Source: Microglena sp. YARC (Eukaryota; Chlorophyta; Chlorophyceae; Chlamydomonadales; Chlamydomonadaceae). Taken from it: DNA of 64,000 bases. Below are positions 47,798 through 57,661 of the stretch, in pieces (positions within the stretch are counted from its first letter, which is position 1; each line of letters starts with the position of its first letter). The stretch is taken from contig CM039464.1 in assembly GCA_022414725.1 (NCBI GenBank), positions 6,314,814 to 6,378,813 on the forward strand, written 5' to 3'. Made by a program: the position numbers and the translations under genes. A model generated the notes under the pieces. That model was not told where the DNA came from. It did not search any database and worked only from the letters and a program-made list of their open reading frames with translations.

Positions 47798-47968
47798 ATG
47801 TCCAGACGATTTGTGACAGCGGCGTTTGACGCAGTGCTTACTGGTGGACAGTTCTGCGGAAGCATTATTGCCATTGCTGGCGTAATGTTGGTTCCTGTGA
47901 AAACGCTCGTGGATGTTGAAGAGCTCAAGACTACTCTTGCACGCATCGAGAAGAAAATGCAGGGCTGA
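47798..47968 (+). CDS. small TM plus coiled-coil protein, 56 aa
   Basis: ATG 47798 opens MSRRFVTAAFDAV, a hydrophobic segment (CGSIIAIAGVMLVPV) and a helical charged tail (EELKTTLARIEKKMQG), ending at 47968. The layout, a short membrane anchor with a coiled-coil tail, recurs in other small frames of this region (48,450; 55,244). Small but consistent with a real gene of a compact element. Confidence 0.4.
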   Translation: MSRRFVTAAFDAVLTGGQFCGSIIAIAGVMLVPVKTLVDVEELKTTLARIEKKMQG

Positions 47969-48412
47969 ATGTAATTCTTCTTCCCGGCTGTGTTGGAACT
48001 GGCGACATTTCCTTCATTCTGATGCTCACTATACACAGTTCCTTGATTTCTGATGCTTCAGTGCGGCATGCCCTTCAATGGGTCAGGCAAGACATACCCA
48101 TCGATGCTTGCAATGGTGTCGCCTTGAGCGTTGTTCCACCATCGAATATTGCAAGTCGGGAAGCCATAGAGCGAGCACTAATTGTTGAGGGACCAGGCCT
48201 CAACATTGGCACAGCCAGGGTATAAATAACCCTGGTGGAGCCATACACAAAGAAGTTTGGTCCGGGGGCTGTAACAGTTTTCGGCTAGACGGAGTGTACA
48301 TACATACATCATTGTCTTGAAGAATTTAGCAACTAATCGCACAAGTTCAACCCGGGCCCCAAACCCAGCACTGTTTCACCACAAAAACAAAAAAGTGCTG
48401 TGCGGTACAAAT

Positions 48413-48650
48413 ATGCTGATGAAAAAGATGGGCACATTGGCCAACACAATTGGTGCTTGCGTTTGCAGTCATTGTAGCATACTGTATGAAGATAGCAAAA
48501 GATGCCAGGGCAAATGAGGAGAGATATGGCAAAGATATGAAGGCTAAAGATGATGAGCTGAAGGAGAAGTTGAAGCAGAAAGATGATGAGCTGAAGGTTC
48601 GGTTGAGGTGTAACGGGCAGCCCAGCATGTTAATAAAGAAGGCAGCCTAG
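48413..48650 (+). pseudogene. small TM/coiled-coil protein, possibly frameshifted
   Basis: One frame begins at ATG 48413 (MLMKKMGTLANTIGA). Another, open from 48450, encodes VLAFAVIVAYCMKIAKD, then a charged coiled coil with two copies of a KDDELK motif, ending at 48650. They join well if one base was lost near 48,450. The second copy-like protein at 55,244 has similar KEKLK repeats. Confidence 0.35.
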
Positions 48651-48797
48651 CTAGCTGAGTTTGAAGCGAAGTGAGGCTGTGACTGTTCCAGCATTTCCCA
48701 GCTGAGTCATAGCTTCAGTACTCATGGTGGTCACAAATCCGCAAAGCAACGGCTGTAAAGCGCTGCCACTGACAGACTTATGCTTTGTGGGCGCAGG

Positions 48798-49532
48798 ATG
48801 TACCCCCTCAAGGATTTGCTTCACAATTCAGATCCTCAGATTGCTCGCGCAGCTGCAGATGCCGCAAGCAATGCTCAGCCTGACATGATGGATATCCCTG
48901 TGTAACAGCTACTTGATCAGCTGGTGGAGCGAAGGAGCGACGTGCCTGACCGTGATCCTGAGCTTTCGCGTTTGGACGGCATGATTATTCCTCTCACTAC
49001 CATTACAAGGAGAATGTTCAGCGCTGGCCCATACAACATCGTACAAGACAGCCCCCCTTCGTCTCCCGAAGCGCAGGAGGGGTCAATGTTGCAAGACCTC
49101 AAAGAGCTCAACTTGTACCAGCAGGCATCTGGCCTTCTTGATGTCAAGTACCTGTCAGCAACACCTGCAGTCGAGGAAGGAGGGGTGTGGCCGGTGGAGG
49201 GCGTGCTGTGGGGTCCATGCAAGCGCCCGCTTGTGTGCCTGCCGACCAAGCTGCGCGCAAGCATGCCGTGCGTAAATGTCATCTATCTGGTGGACACCGG
49301 TGCCCCCATGTGTGAGCTCAGCCCCACCGCCTTCAGCGCGCTGGGCTCAGATGTGGTGCCACCACAGGCAACGCGTGGATTCATCAATGGCGTCCGCTGC
49401 CATGTGCAACTGTGTGCCCAAGATGGCAACCACCCTGACATCCCGGTGCTTGGTGCTGACTACCTCACCTCCATCGGAGCGGTGGTCACTGTCGACTACA
49501 GGCAGGGCACAATCTCTCTGCGCCGCTCTTAG
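48798..49532 (+). pseudogene. retropepsin-like aspartic protease, in-frame TAA, 245 codons
   Basis: ATG 48798 opens MYPLKDLLHNSDPQ and is stopped by TAA 48903-48905; the frame continues to 49532. The C-terminal half has VIYLVDTGAPMCELSPTAF, the DTGA active-site motif of retropepsin-like proteases, and VLGADYLTSIGAVVTVDY, the matching C-terminal strand of the fold. No reverse transcriptase or integrase is seen next to it, so it is not clearly part of a retroelement. A second, inverted copy starting within the protein lies at 58246-58806. Confidence 0.65.
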
Positions 49533-49539
49533 ATTATGA

Positions 49540-50278
49540 TGGCAAGTAAGTGTTGCCCTTGTCTCCTAGGTGAATTGTGGACCACAAAAGGGAAATTGAC
49601 AAGTGTTGAACATCTTAAATATATCAGCGAAGGGACTTGTAAACAATTGGAATGTAGTTTAATTGTGATGACAATCCTTGGTATGAAGATATGTCATGGT
49701 TTTCAGGCAGTCGAAATCCGCCCTTGATTACCGAGCAAGTTATGGCGTTTCCCATGACATGGCATCTAGCATGTGCAATGTGCATGCCCCACCGTGGTGT
49801 GCACCAGGCCTCCAAACCGTGCCCCACCACGTTTTCAAGACCCTCCACTCTCGATGTGAGAGCTGCTGCTGTGTGGGGCAGAATTGTAGGTTTTGTTTTT
49901 TGGTTGCATGTGACCAGAAACGACGTTCGCCTTGGCCAAAGCGCTGCTGCTTCAAGATCTTAACAAACATGTTCAGAAATGCCTGGTGGAAATAAGTCTA
50001 TGTCTGTGGCAACACAAAGGTGCTATTGCTGGTTGCCGGAGGAAAGTACCTCGCTGGTTGCCAATACAAGTTTCAATCTGTTTCAAGGTGTGGCGAGGGT
50101 TGAACATAAAAGCTGCCCTCATTGAAACATTGCAAAGATCGTCCTCGTCCTTTGCATCTGAGTCTACCTTCCCTTCCGGCAACAATCAAAGTCCAGGTTA
50201 GTTGTACAGTCATTGTTGTGTTTGCAGCTCTATTGTTGGCCTACACCAGTCCATTATCTTTTCTGAGTGTAGGTTACA
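49540..50278. other. non-coding stretch with dispersed repeat pieces
   Basis: A TTTTCAGGCAGTCGAAATCC module lies at about 49,702. Near 49,940 is the GCGCTGCTGCTTCAAGATC and AACATGTTC module also seen at about 47,050 and 47,160. The last bases, TTTTCTGAGTGTAGGTTACA, form the leader of the next gene. No gene supported. Confidence 0.5.
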
Positions 50279-50653
50279 ATGTTCAGCAACGTACTGCGCA
50301 AATTTTCCAGCAGCGCAGCGCAAGCGCGGACTCCTCTCGACAATAGCACCTACAGTCTGGCATACAGGGTGGGAGTCCTGGAGCGTCTACTGGGTCCATC
50401 ACAGCCCAAGAGCGTTGTTGACAGGATCGTCGATGTTGAGAAGATGCTTCTGGATGTGGAGAAGGTTAGCGGCCAGAATCAGCAGAGGCTCACAGAACTC
50501 CGGGGCAGCGTCACAGAACTCCGGGGCAGCGTCACAGAACTCCGGGGCAGCGTCAAAACATTGAACGAGAACGTTGAAGTCGGGAATGCGAACGTGGAGC
50601 GGGTGTTGCGGGCGCTCAGGGGCATGGGTGCAGGTCACTTCACGGACGTCTAG
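50279..50653 (+). CDS. coiled-coil protein, 124 aa
   Basis: Starts at ATG 50279, right after a TGTAGGTTACA leader. Residues 1-20 are Ser/Arg-rich, then LLGPSQPKSVVDRIVDVEKM and a coiled coil with a threefold 7-residue repeat (TELRGSV), encoded by three copies of a 21-bp unit. A truncated copy with a single unit lies at 54,070. Function unknown. Confidence 0.55.
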   Translation: MFSNVLRKFSSSAAQARTPLDNSTYSLAYRVGVLERLLGPSQPKSVVDRIVDVEKMLLDVEKVSGQNQQRLTELRGSVTELRGSVTELRGSVKTLNENVEVGNANVERVLRALRGMGAGHFTDV

Positions 50654-51467
50654 TAAGTGATACGATTGATTGAGGCGCTCTGGCTGGATTTGTTTTGCTT
50701 GCACAAGTTCCACAATGTTGAATCTGTGCAGGAACCGGAACTATGTTTCTGACTCTTGAGACGGTGGCCGCTGTGGTGGCCGCAGGTTTGAGCTTGGATG
50801 ATATCAGCAGCTCTGGCGCTTCAAGGCCATCAGCTGCAGCTGGCAAGCTGCGTGCCAATCCCTGATGGCTGCGTACAGTACAAGGCCCTCCTGCAGAAAG
50901 TGTTGCGTCTGTTGTAGGAGAACAACGCATCAGCAGCAGCTCAGCAAACGATGTTGCATGCCTGGCGTTTGAGCATGTGCAGTTGCTGACGACAGCGCAT
51001 GGCATCAGTTCGATGGTCTCAGCTTTGCAGGTTGGGCACATGATGGATAGCGGCTACTGCATGGGTGTGTCTGCTGCATGGGTTTGTAGGCGCACGGTGG
51101 GACATGCTGCTGCAAACTTGCATGGCTTCGGCGACAGTGTGCGCAAGCACGCTTGCAAGCATGGGTGCCAGCGCACGTGCAAGGACCAAGGGCTGCCAAA
51201 GCACCAGGCGAGCCGGAATGATGGGCTAGGTCACTGGCTACAGCATACATGCTCAAGTATGCATGCCCACGTGCACGATGCATGGTAATTCATGCATGCG
51301 CTGCATCTTACATGCGAGTTGCCTATAGTCTTTCATGCATCAGTGGACCATGCACATCGATGGCACGCTGCACACGACACCGCACTGCATGCATGCACTG
51401 CGCCTCGCCCCTTTGCAGTTTGAATGCATCCAGCAGTACGAATACGATGCACAAGGACTCACATGTT
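50654..51467. other. no supported gene
   Basis: Low-complexity stretches rich in CATGCATGC-like palindromic tetramers near 51,240-51,440. A plus frame with CAG- and GCT-rich codons near 50,730-50,930 has stops and no recognisable domain. Confidence 0.5.
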
Positions 51468-52418
51468 TCAGCCCTCGAGCTCTGCCTTCCACGTCTCCCG
51501 GTTGGAGATGGTGTAGCGGTCTGACCGGGCGAGCTGCACGACGAGTTGCCGAGCCTGCACTGCTGCAGCCTCCACCGAGCGCGGCACTACCGGGGCGCCT
51601 ATGGCCACCAGTAACTTGTGGCCTTGCAGCTGAGCAAGGGATGCCTGCTGCCGCCGGAACTTTGTGGCCCCAGCAGTTGCAGGTCCCGCCGAGATGGCGC
51701 CCTGCAAAGTGCGGATGTTTCTCTGGATCTTCTCATACTCCTCGCCGGTCATGTTGGACTTGACCTCAACGACCACCACCACATTGCTTGGCCCCTTGCA
51801 TCCTGGCCCAGCTGTGTAAGTGAGTAGTCCATCGACCTCGCCGACTTCTGACCCTTGGCTGTCCCAAATGCGGAATCGGTGCTCCCTCTCCTCCAGCTTA
51901 TAATGCATGTGGACCTGCATGTGGTCATCTACTTCATCAGTCACAGCATGCTCAAGGGACTTGTCCTGGTTGCTGTTGTATCCCTCCAACGTCAGCACAC
52001 GGTTGCGAAGTGTCTCTTCCTTCTGGAAGGAGATGCTGTGCTCCTTCTGCATAGCTGCCATCGCCTCGGCCAGCTGCAGCACCCGATCCTCCTTCAAAGC
52101 ACTTGCTGCGAGCTGCCCAGTCTGGATGTCTTGGGGTGTCCAACCAAGCGTGATGCGGTCAGTCTCAAACAGCTCCAATGCACCCATTCGCTCTAGCTCC
52201 TTATGATAAGCTACAAATTCGAATCCATTGTTCCCAACGCACACTGCTGCTGACATGTCATTGCACAAGAAGCGTTTGAGTACGTCCAGGCAGCTGATAG
52301 AAAGGTCATTCAACCTCAGGTCGATGCGGACGTTCGCAGGCTTCTCCAGGCTGTTCAGGTCATCCTCAAGCTTTGCAGCATTGTAACGATAACGAGACTG
52401 CCAGTCCAAGACACCCAT
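51468..52418 (-). CDS. PD-(D/E)XK nuclease-like protein, 316 aa
   Basis: From ATG 52418 (MGVLDWQSRY) an N-terminal helical domain is followed by a coiled coil (about residues 150-190), and a C-terminal domain with GSEVGEVDGLLTYTAG and VVVVVEVKSNMTGEEY. The E-V-D-G ... E-V-K spacing is that of PD-(D/E)XK nucleases such as YraN/restriction-like folds; the Asp and Glu-x-Lys would bind metal. The frame is intact. A rearranged second copy with a 7-residue internal deletion lies at 58818-59636. Function in a mobile element is plausible. Confidence 0.6.
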   Translation of the reverse strand: MGVLDWQSRYRYNAAKLEDDLNSLEKPANVRIDLRLNDLSISCLDVLKRFLCNDMSAAVCVGNNGFEFVAYHKELERMGALELFETDRITLGWTPQDIQTGQLAASALKEDRVLQLAEAMAAMQKEHSISFQKEETLRNRVLTLEGYNSNQDKSLEHAVTDEVDDHMQVHMHYKLEEREHRFRIWDSQGSEVGEVDGLLTYTAGPGCKGPSNVVVVVEVKSNMTGEEYEKIQRNIRTLQGAISAGPATAGATKFRRQQASLAQLQGHKLLVAIGAPVVPRSVEAAAVQARQLVVQLARSDRYTISNRETWKAELEG

Positions 52419-52499
52419 TCTGAGTTGTACACTTGACAAGGTCGGCTTGCGCGAGTGTTACATTTACAAGCAAAGCTGTTTGCAGTTCTATTCTACCTT

Positions 52500-52800
52500 G
52501 AAGCAGTAGCTCGGCGGCTGGCGCCGCCTCGCTTGCGCGAAATGTGCAGGGTTCCTAAACGATTTGGGTGTGGAGATGAGTTTTTTGCAGTGGATTACAT
52601 TGAAGAAGGCAACTGCAAAAGGACTTTGGCAGAAATGTGTAACCATCAAAGCGAAATGACAAGTTATGTAACTGCAATTGTCACAACAATAAGCAAGAAA
52701 AGAATCAAGGATACAAACAATTTACAGTGATTGAACTGATAAACAATGTTGTGAGTATGTGTAATCATTTTCAGGCAGTTGAAATCCGCCCCTTGAGTGC
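52500..52800. repeat. hairpin repeat and TTTTCAGGCAGTTG module
   Basis: The hairpin repeat (AGCTCGGCGGCTGGCGCCGC) runs from about 52,508 to 52,640. Then a block from AAGTTATGTAACTGCAATTG to TTTTCAGGCAGTTGAAATCC, about 52,660-52,795, is shared closely with 59,970-60,097. Confidence 0.75.
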
Positions 52801-52945
52801 CTTGGGCCTCCTTGCGGGCGTTGTACACCTGTACCGCCAGGGCGTCCGTGGGTGGGACGGTTGGCGGCTTCCTGGCGGCGGTGTGCCGCAGGCGCTCGTT
52901 TCCCAACACGTCCACGTCCGACTTGCCCCGGCCACGAGGTAGGTC
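52785..52945 (-). pseudogene. Fanzor-like C-terminal fragment
   Basis: The minus frame reads DVLGNERLRHTAARK followed by TDALAVQVYNARKEA. The first block matches VLGNERLWHTAARK in the Fanzor-like remnant at 39733, so this is a related fragment with a different 3' end. A third piece (TDALAVQVYNARKEA) lies at 63,074-63,118. No start codon or complete domain. Confidence 0.5.
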
Positions 52946-53188
52946 ACCGCGGCCATGCCCAACCCGGGAAGGTGCGTCTCCATGGTGCGATCGTACGTTT
53001 CAGGAACCGGCTTCGGGGGTGGCTTCTTGGCTTTGGCGACAAGGACCATGGTCACATTGCTTGAAGAAAGACGCAACCACGGCGTGTTGCGCGTCAACGT
53101 ATCACCGTGGCGAAGCACCGCGAGTGTCTTCCGAATCCATCCTGGTGTGCAAAAAATAATCCAAGTATTCGGACCGAACATGTTTCAT

Positions 53189-53873
53189 TTAAGTGTTCCG
53201 ACAACTGTTACACGTGCGCCCTTCGATGACCCCACGCAGGTCCCTGCCCAGGACGCGCCCCAGCAGGGCCAGGCACGCGCGCACGCATTGCCTGTCATGC
53301 TCAGCGGTTATACCGCCGCAGAACTCTTGGCGCGCCATGCCGGTGTGCCGCAGGAGGGGCATGCATACCTTGTACAACGTCCCGACCCTGTTGGCCAGCG
53401 TGTGATGCATGGTGAGCACCGACAGGGCGCCATGCGCAGCGGGCAGCACCTCATTGTTGATGGTCTCCACCGGGTTGCCCAACGGCACGCACTCGCGCAC
53501 GACGGCAACGGCATCCAGTACGTGGACCACCTCGCCGGCAATGATACCCGCGACCACTTCTCTCAGAGCGACGAAAGACATCTCGGGGGGCAACGCCGAA
53601 AAGCAGCATGTTGTGTTTCAATTTTTGATGAAATAATATTACGTTCTTACGTCCCGCATGATGACCGTTGGCACGCAGACCTTTGGGAGCGCGTGCGTGG
53701 GTACGGTGTAATTGGGGATGCAGCCGCGCCAGCAGCTCGCCCTTAGTGCAGCCCACCGGTAGCCCGTTCTCGCGGCACCTATCTTTCAAACGCGCGCACG
53801 ACATCTCCGCGAGACGCTCGCACTCGCGCCCGACCTGCACAGATGGCAGCGCGCTCCGTTTGCGTGGCGGAAT
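53189..53873 (-). pseudogene. remnant of a SAP-domain protein and adjacent frame
   Basis: The minus frame near 53,840-53,700 encodes MSCARLKDRCRENGLPVG and then CTKGELLARL, a SAP-type helix-loop-helix DNA-binding motif. Further 3' another frame (53593-53189) encodes a helical region, MSFVALREVVAGIIAGE, and ends next to an inverted element terminus at about 53,175. The two frames do not join without a gap or an unusual intron. GC-rich codons like the 40221 gene suggest a shared origin, possibly viral. Confidence 0.4.
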
Positions 53874-54069
53874 TTAAACGGACCAGTCGCCGGTCTTCGG
53901 CCCGCGCCCCGTTGTCACCGTCTCGCCGTTGGCAAGGTAAGTGCACTCGATCTCCTGCGTCCCGCCCGGCGACACCCTCTTCGTTGTCCCGTCGGGAGCG
54001 ATATCCCCATGTTTCCCGTGGGATGTCAGTGGTCGCAGTGGAGATGTCATTTTCTGAGTGTAGGTTACA

Positions 54070-54356
54070 ATGTTCAGAACTGTATTGCGCAAATTTTCCA
54101 GCAGCGCAGCGCAAGCGCGGACTCCTCTCGACAATAGCACCTACAGTCTGGCATACAGGGTGGGAGTCCTGGAGCGTCTACTGGGTCCAACACAGCCCAA
54201 GAGCGTTGTTGACAGGATCGTCGATGTTGAGAAGATGCTTCTGGATGTGGAGAAGGTTAGCGGCCAGAATCAGCAGAAGCTCACAGAACTCCGGGGCAGC
54301 GTCAAAACATTGAACGAGAACGTTGAAGTCGGGAATGCGAACGTGGAGCGGGTAGT
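54070..54356 (+). pseudogene. second copy of the coiled-coil gene, interrupted by a hairpin repeat
   Basis: Begins at ATG 54070 after a TTTTCTGAGTGTAGGTTACA leader identical to that of 50279. It is near-identical to that gene except that it holds one 21-bp unit instead of three. At about 54,355 (after GGAGCGGGT) the match stops and the hairpin repeat begins (GCGCACAAACTCATAGCTCG), so the repeat inserted in the gene or a recombination occurred there. Confidence 0.65.
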
Positions 54357-55243
54357 TCTAGCGTGCGCTGGCGCGCACAAACTCATAGCTCGGCGGCTGG
54401 CGCCACCTCGCTTGCGCGAAATGTGCAGGGTTCCTAAACGATTTGGGATTGGAGATGAGTTTTGCAGTGGATTACATTGAAGAAGGCAACTACAAAAGGA
54501 CTTGGTTCTTTCCCAAGTGATAAAAGCGACGGAAAAAGTGCAGTAGTGTGTGTTACTGTTGGCTGTAAACTTTTCTAGTACTAATGCACAACACTGACAT
54601 AACGTAGTCATGGTTCCAGAAGCAGCAGGCCTTCTCTGCTAGCAACGGCATCACGGCTTTCTCACTGTAAACGTAGTGTGCTTTGAGCGAGTGAGCGACA
54701 CTTGAAAGGTGCCAGACTTGTGGTCCGCACCCACAAAAGCGTGCATCTTGTCTTGCCCGCATGCCAGCTAGTCTTGCAGTTCCTCAGTCCACGTACGTGG
54801 TGTATCCAGTGCCACGCAGCCGTAAAATAACATCAACAGTGCAAGATGGTCATGCGTCCACGCGGAATGCATGCAGATACATGTAGCTTTGCAGTCATAT
54901 GCAACCCATGCAGCCCATGTGCAGTTCTAGCGCGCACACACTCGTAGCTCGGCGGCTGGCGCCGCGCCTCGCTTGCGCGAAATGTGCAGGGTTCCTAAAA
55001 GATTTGGGAGTGAAGTGTTATATGTCTAACAGATGTCGAACGTGTCGCCCATTCATCAATTGTATTTTGCCTTTATGTCCGATTTTTTCCCAAATGTCAA
55101 TCTGCAGTACCCATTACAAGTTTTCACGCACCAATTAAACTACATCCCCACCCAAATCTTTTAGGAACCTTGTACATTTCGCACAGCGATGCGGCGCCAG
55201 CCGCCGAGCCACACTCTAATAGCTGCTTCGGCGGACAGGCATG
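54357..55243. repeat. three hairpin repeat copies and non-coding DNA
   Basis: Copies at about 54,360-54,500, 54,925-55,010 and, inverted, 55,150-55,215. Between them, 54,619-54,720 (AGCAGCAGGCCTTCTCTGCT to GGTGCCAGA) repeats 59,870-59,968. No complete gene. Confidence 0.7.
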
Positions 55244-55819
55244 TTAGGGTATCCCCGTTTCTGGATCTCGGAGCCCAAGAGCGCTTCCATCTCCTCCTGT
55301 TTGGGCGCTGGAGGGTGACGCTGCTGAACCAGCGGGGAGCTGCAAGGGGGGGATGTGACACGTGGAGCACAAACGTTTGTACTCTTTCAGCATCTCGGGT
55401 GACAGGCCTGCTACTTCTTTCACAGTGAATGTCTTGAGCTCGCACCTCAGCTGGGCATTCGCAGCCTTGAGCTTCTCCTTCAGCTGCTTGGTTGCAGCCT
55501 CATTCTCTTCAGTTGCAGCCTTCAGCTTCTCTTTCATATCATCGTCCATCTCCTTGAGCTTCTCTTTCATATCATCCTTCTCCTTCAGCGCGGCCTGCAG
55601 CTGCGCCTGGCCTTCTTCATATAGTACCATATGACCACAGCAAACGCAAGCATCACGGCCATGGTAGCAAGTCTCCCCATATTGTTTTATCGCGCTTTCC
55701 TCTATAATTCGTTTTGAAAACAGATGCGCTATGAAAAACGCACCTGTAGTAACCCCAACCGACCCTAAGAACCGTTCCCTTGCACATTTCGCGCAAACAA
55801 GGCGATCTCCCTCAGTCAT
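55244..55819 (-). CDS. Cys-containing coiled-coil protein, 191 aa
   Basis: ATG 55819 overlaps the stop of the upstream gene (ATGA). The N-terminus has a CAKC motif, a weak hydrophobic stretch (VGVTTGAFFIAHLF), CVCCGHMV, then a long coiled coil of KEK and MKEKLK repeats (about residues 70-130), and a CSTCHIPP near 160 with a Ser/Gly-rich tail. Four Cys pairs could bind zinc. Function unknown. Confidence 0.55.
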   Translation of the reverse strand: MTEGDRLVCAKCARERFLGSVGVTTGAFFIAHLFSKRIIEESAIKQYGETCYHGRDACVCCGHMVLYEEGQAQLQAALKEKDDMKEKLKEMDDDMKEKLKAATEENEAATKQLKEKLKAANAQLRCELKTFTVKEVAGLSPEMLKEYKRLCSTCHIPPLQLPAGSAASPSSAQTGGDGSALGLRDPETGIP

Positions 55820-56118
55820 GATGCTTGCAGCTGCTTGTTGAGCTGATAAATAGACTTGCTGGCTTCTTTGATGTGCAGTGACTGCAACAGAGCATCATTG
55901 CAGGTTCCGATGAAGATGCGCGGGTCATCTGTCTTGACCATCTGAAGCTCCGGGGTGGTGGCCGTGAAGAAAACAGAGAGCTGATCATTACCCACATCAT
56001 ACTCCCAGTTGATGACAAGTGGCTGCTTGCCATTGACAAGGTCGGTTGAGTCAAAGAAGTGGCCTGGTGTTGTTTTGGAAGCTCTGTTGAGATCGACTGA
56101 GACAATCTGCTTGCACAT
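55816..56118 (-). CDS. hypothetical protein, 100 aa
   Basis: ATG 56118 (MCKQIVSVDL) lies at the end of a short form of the hairpin repeat that lacks the hairpin core. The product is beta-rich (PLVINWEYDVGNDQLSVFF) with a helical C-terminus. It overlaps the next gene by 4 bases (ATGA), which suggests coupled expression, a feature of compact viral or prokaryote-like genomes. Family unknown. Confidence 0.5.
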   Translation of the reverse strand: MCKQIVSVDLNRASKTTPGHFFDSTDLVNGKQPLVINWEYDVGNDQLSVFFTATTPELQMVKTDDPRIFIGTCNDALLQSLHIKEASKSIYQLNKQLQAS

Positions 56119-56210
56119 TTCGCGCAAGCTATGAGTTTGTGCGCGCCGAACGTACGTGCAGCATTGAATCAGCAAAACAATGACGTTGCAGGCAGTTGAA
56201 GCCGTTCCAC

Positions 56211-56426
56211 TCACCTCATGTTCATCATATTCTGAACGTCGCGCTGCAGCGCCTTACAACGGGAGTCCAGCTTTATAACAGTCTTCAACAGCTCAGAGTT
56301 CTGGCTCTTCAGCATCTCAAACTGTTTCTCATAGTGCTGCTGCATCTGGTAGTGTTGCTCTTGAAACCATTGCTTGATGCGCTCCTCGCGGGCTTCAATG
56401 TCAGATGCAGACCATGCCAGTCCCAT
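56211..56426 (-). CDS. short coiled-coil protein, 71 aa
   Basis: ATG 56426 starts MGLAWSASDIEAREERIK, followed by a Gln/Glu/Tyr-rich heptad region to the end at 56211. It is divergent from the 56583 gene across 156 bp. A structural role is likely; no family recognised. Confidence 0.5.
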   Translation of the reverse strand: MGLAWSASDIEAREERIKQWFQEQHYQMQQHYEKQFEMLKSQNSELLKTVIKLDSRCKALQRDVQNMMNMR

Positions 56427-56582
56427 AGTGTCTTTGCGAATGGGCCAACATCTTTTTATTTGCCAAGACAACGCGTCTTGGCAAAACGTGTACTGTGAGG
56501 TACATGGCCTTCTCTGCCCCGCTCCAAAGATTGTGTGAGAACTTGGTAGTGTTTCAGATGCTGCAGAGTCCGACTTGTAGCG

Positions 56583-57221
56583 ATGGGTTCTCAGCGGTTC
56601 ACTCTCACCAACCTGCTGCAAGATTCGAGGAGGAATGTGGCTTGCCAGGCTAAGGCTGTGCTGTCCAATCTCAAAGCGCGTGTACCGAATGCTGATAATC
56701 TTCTGAATCAAGACATAGCGGAAGTGGCAAGAGCCATGTCAGCAGTGCGCAACACAATCCCAGACAAGAGCAGCCAGCTGTCTGAGATTGACAGTGTGCT
56801 CATGCCTCTCCTCGAGCTACACCGTGCCTTGTTCATAGCGCAGCCTGTGGAGGAGCAGCTGGAACCTTCTGAGCTTGATCTCCTGAGCTTTGGCGTGACG
56901 GTTGCGGACTTTGAGGGCACGGCTGAGGAGTTGGGCTGCAGCTACCTGTCTCCACCTAGCAGCACAGAGCCTTCAAAGGGACTGGTTGTTGGTATCAAAG
57001 ACCGGATCATTGTCGTGCAGAACGTTACAATCCTGCGCACCACGCTCAGTGTTGCTTTCATTTTGGGTACTAGAACCCGGTCTTACTTGCGCATTTGCAG
57101 CATCAAACGCTCTTGCGGTGCTGTTGACTGTGCCCTCAATGCTGGAATGAGAGGTGAATTGGTTGAACTGGGTGACTTTGCTGGATTCGCCTGCCAAGAT
57201 GTACAACCTCAACTTCAGTGA
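56583..57221 (+). CDS. hypothetical protein, 212 aa
   Basis: Intact from ATG 56583 (MGSQRFTLTNLL). The N-terminal 90 residues are helical, followed by a beta-rich C-terminal half (KGLVVGIKDRIIVVQNV) with three Cys. It is the longest frame in its part of the window and may be a real gene of a small element. No family recognised. Confidence 0.55.
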   Translation: MGSQRFTLTNLLQDSRRNVACQAKAVLSNLKARVPNADNLLNQDIAEVARAMSAVRNTIPDKSSQLSEIDSVLMPLLELHRALFIAQPVEEQLEPSELDLLSFGVTVADFEGTAEELGCSYLSPPSSTEPSKGLVVGIKDRIIVVQNVTILRTTLSVAFILGTRTRSYLRICSIKRSCGAVDCALNAGMRGELVELGDFAGFACQDVQPQLQ

Positions 57222-57661
57222 ACAACTCGGATATTGCTCCTGAGTTGCGGCACCTCCGCTTGTGCTCAGAGTGAAGTTGGTATGCGTTCTTCATGGACTG
57301 GTATGACTTCAAGAAATATGCTGAAGAAACTTTGCAGCTCTATTCTACAACCAAGAAAGGCACGCTGTCTATGGTCTTGCCCGCACCATCGTTTTACTGA
57401 TCACGGTCAAGGGAAAGCTAGCTAAGCTATCCAGCAAAGGGTGACGCCAGGCGTGTCGCACAGAGAATAGCACATTGCAAAGAACACGGTACTTGCAGTA
57501 TCCCTCCCCCAGCTGTCACTGAGCCAAGTCCTGTCAACAGCGGTACAAAGAACCGCAACAAGATGCCGAAGAGGTGAAGGTTGGTTGTATTATTCCTTGT
57601 GTTACTTCAAGCCACGTCAATCGTTGTGGCGTTGAGCACATCCATTACTTGCTCTGTATAG
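57222..57661. other. no supported gene
   Basis: Short frames only, none with a recognisable motif. Confidence 0.45.

Noticed and set aside
53580..53700. Intron joining the two frames of the SAP-like remnant
   Set aside because: A GTAAGA donor-like site is present, but no convincing AG acceptor with a pyrimidine tract joins the frames.
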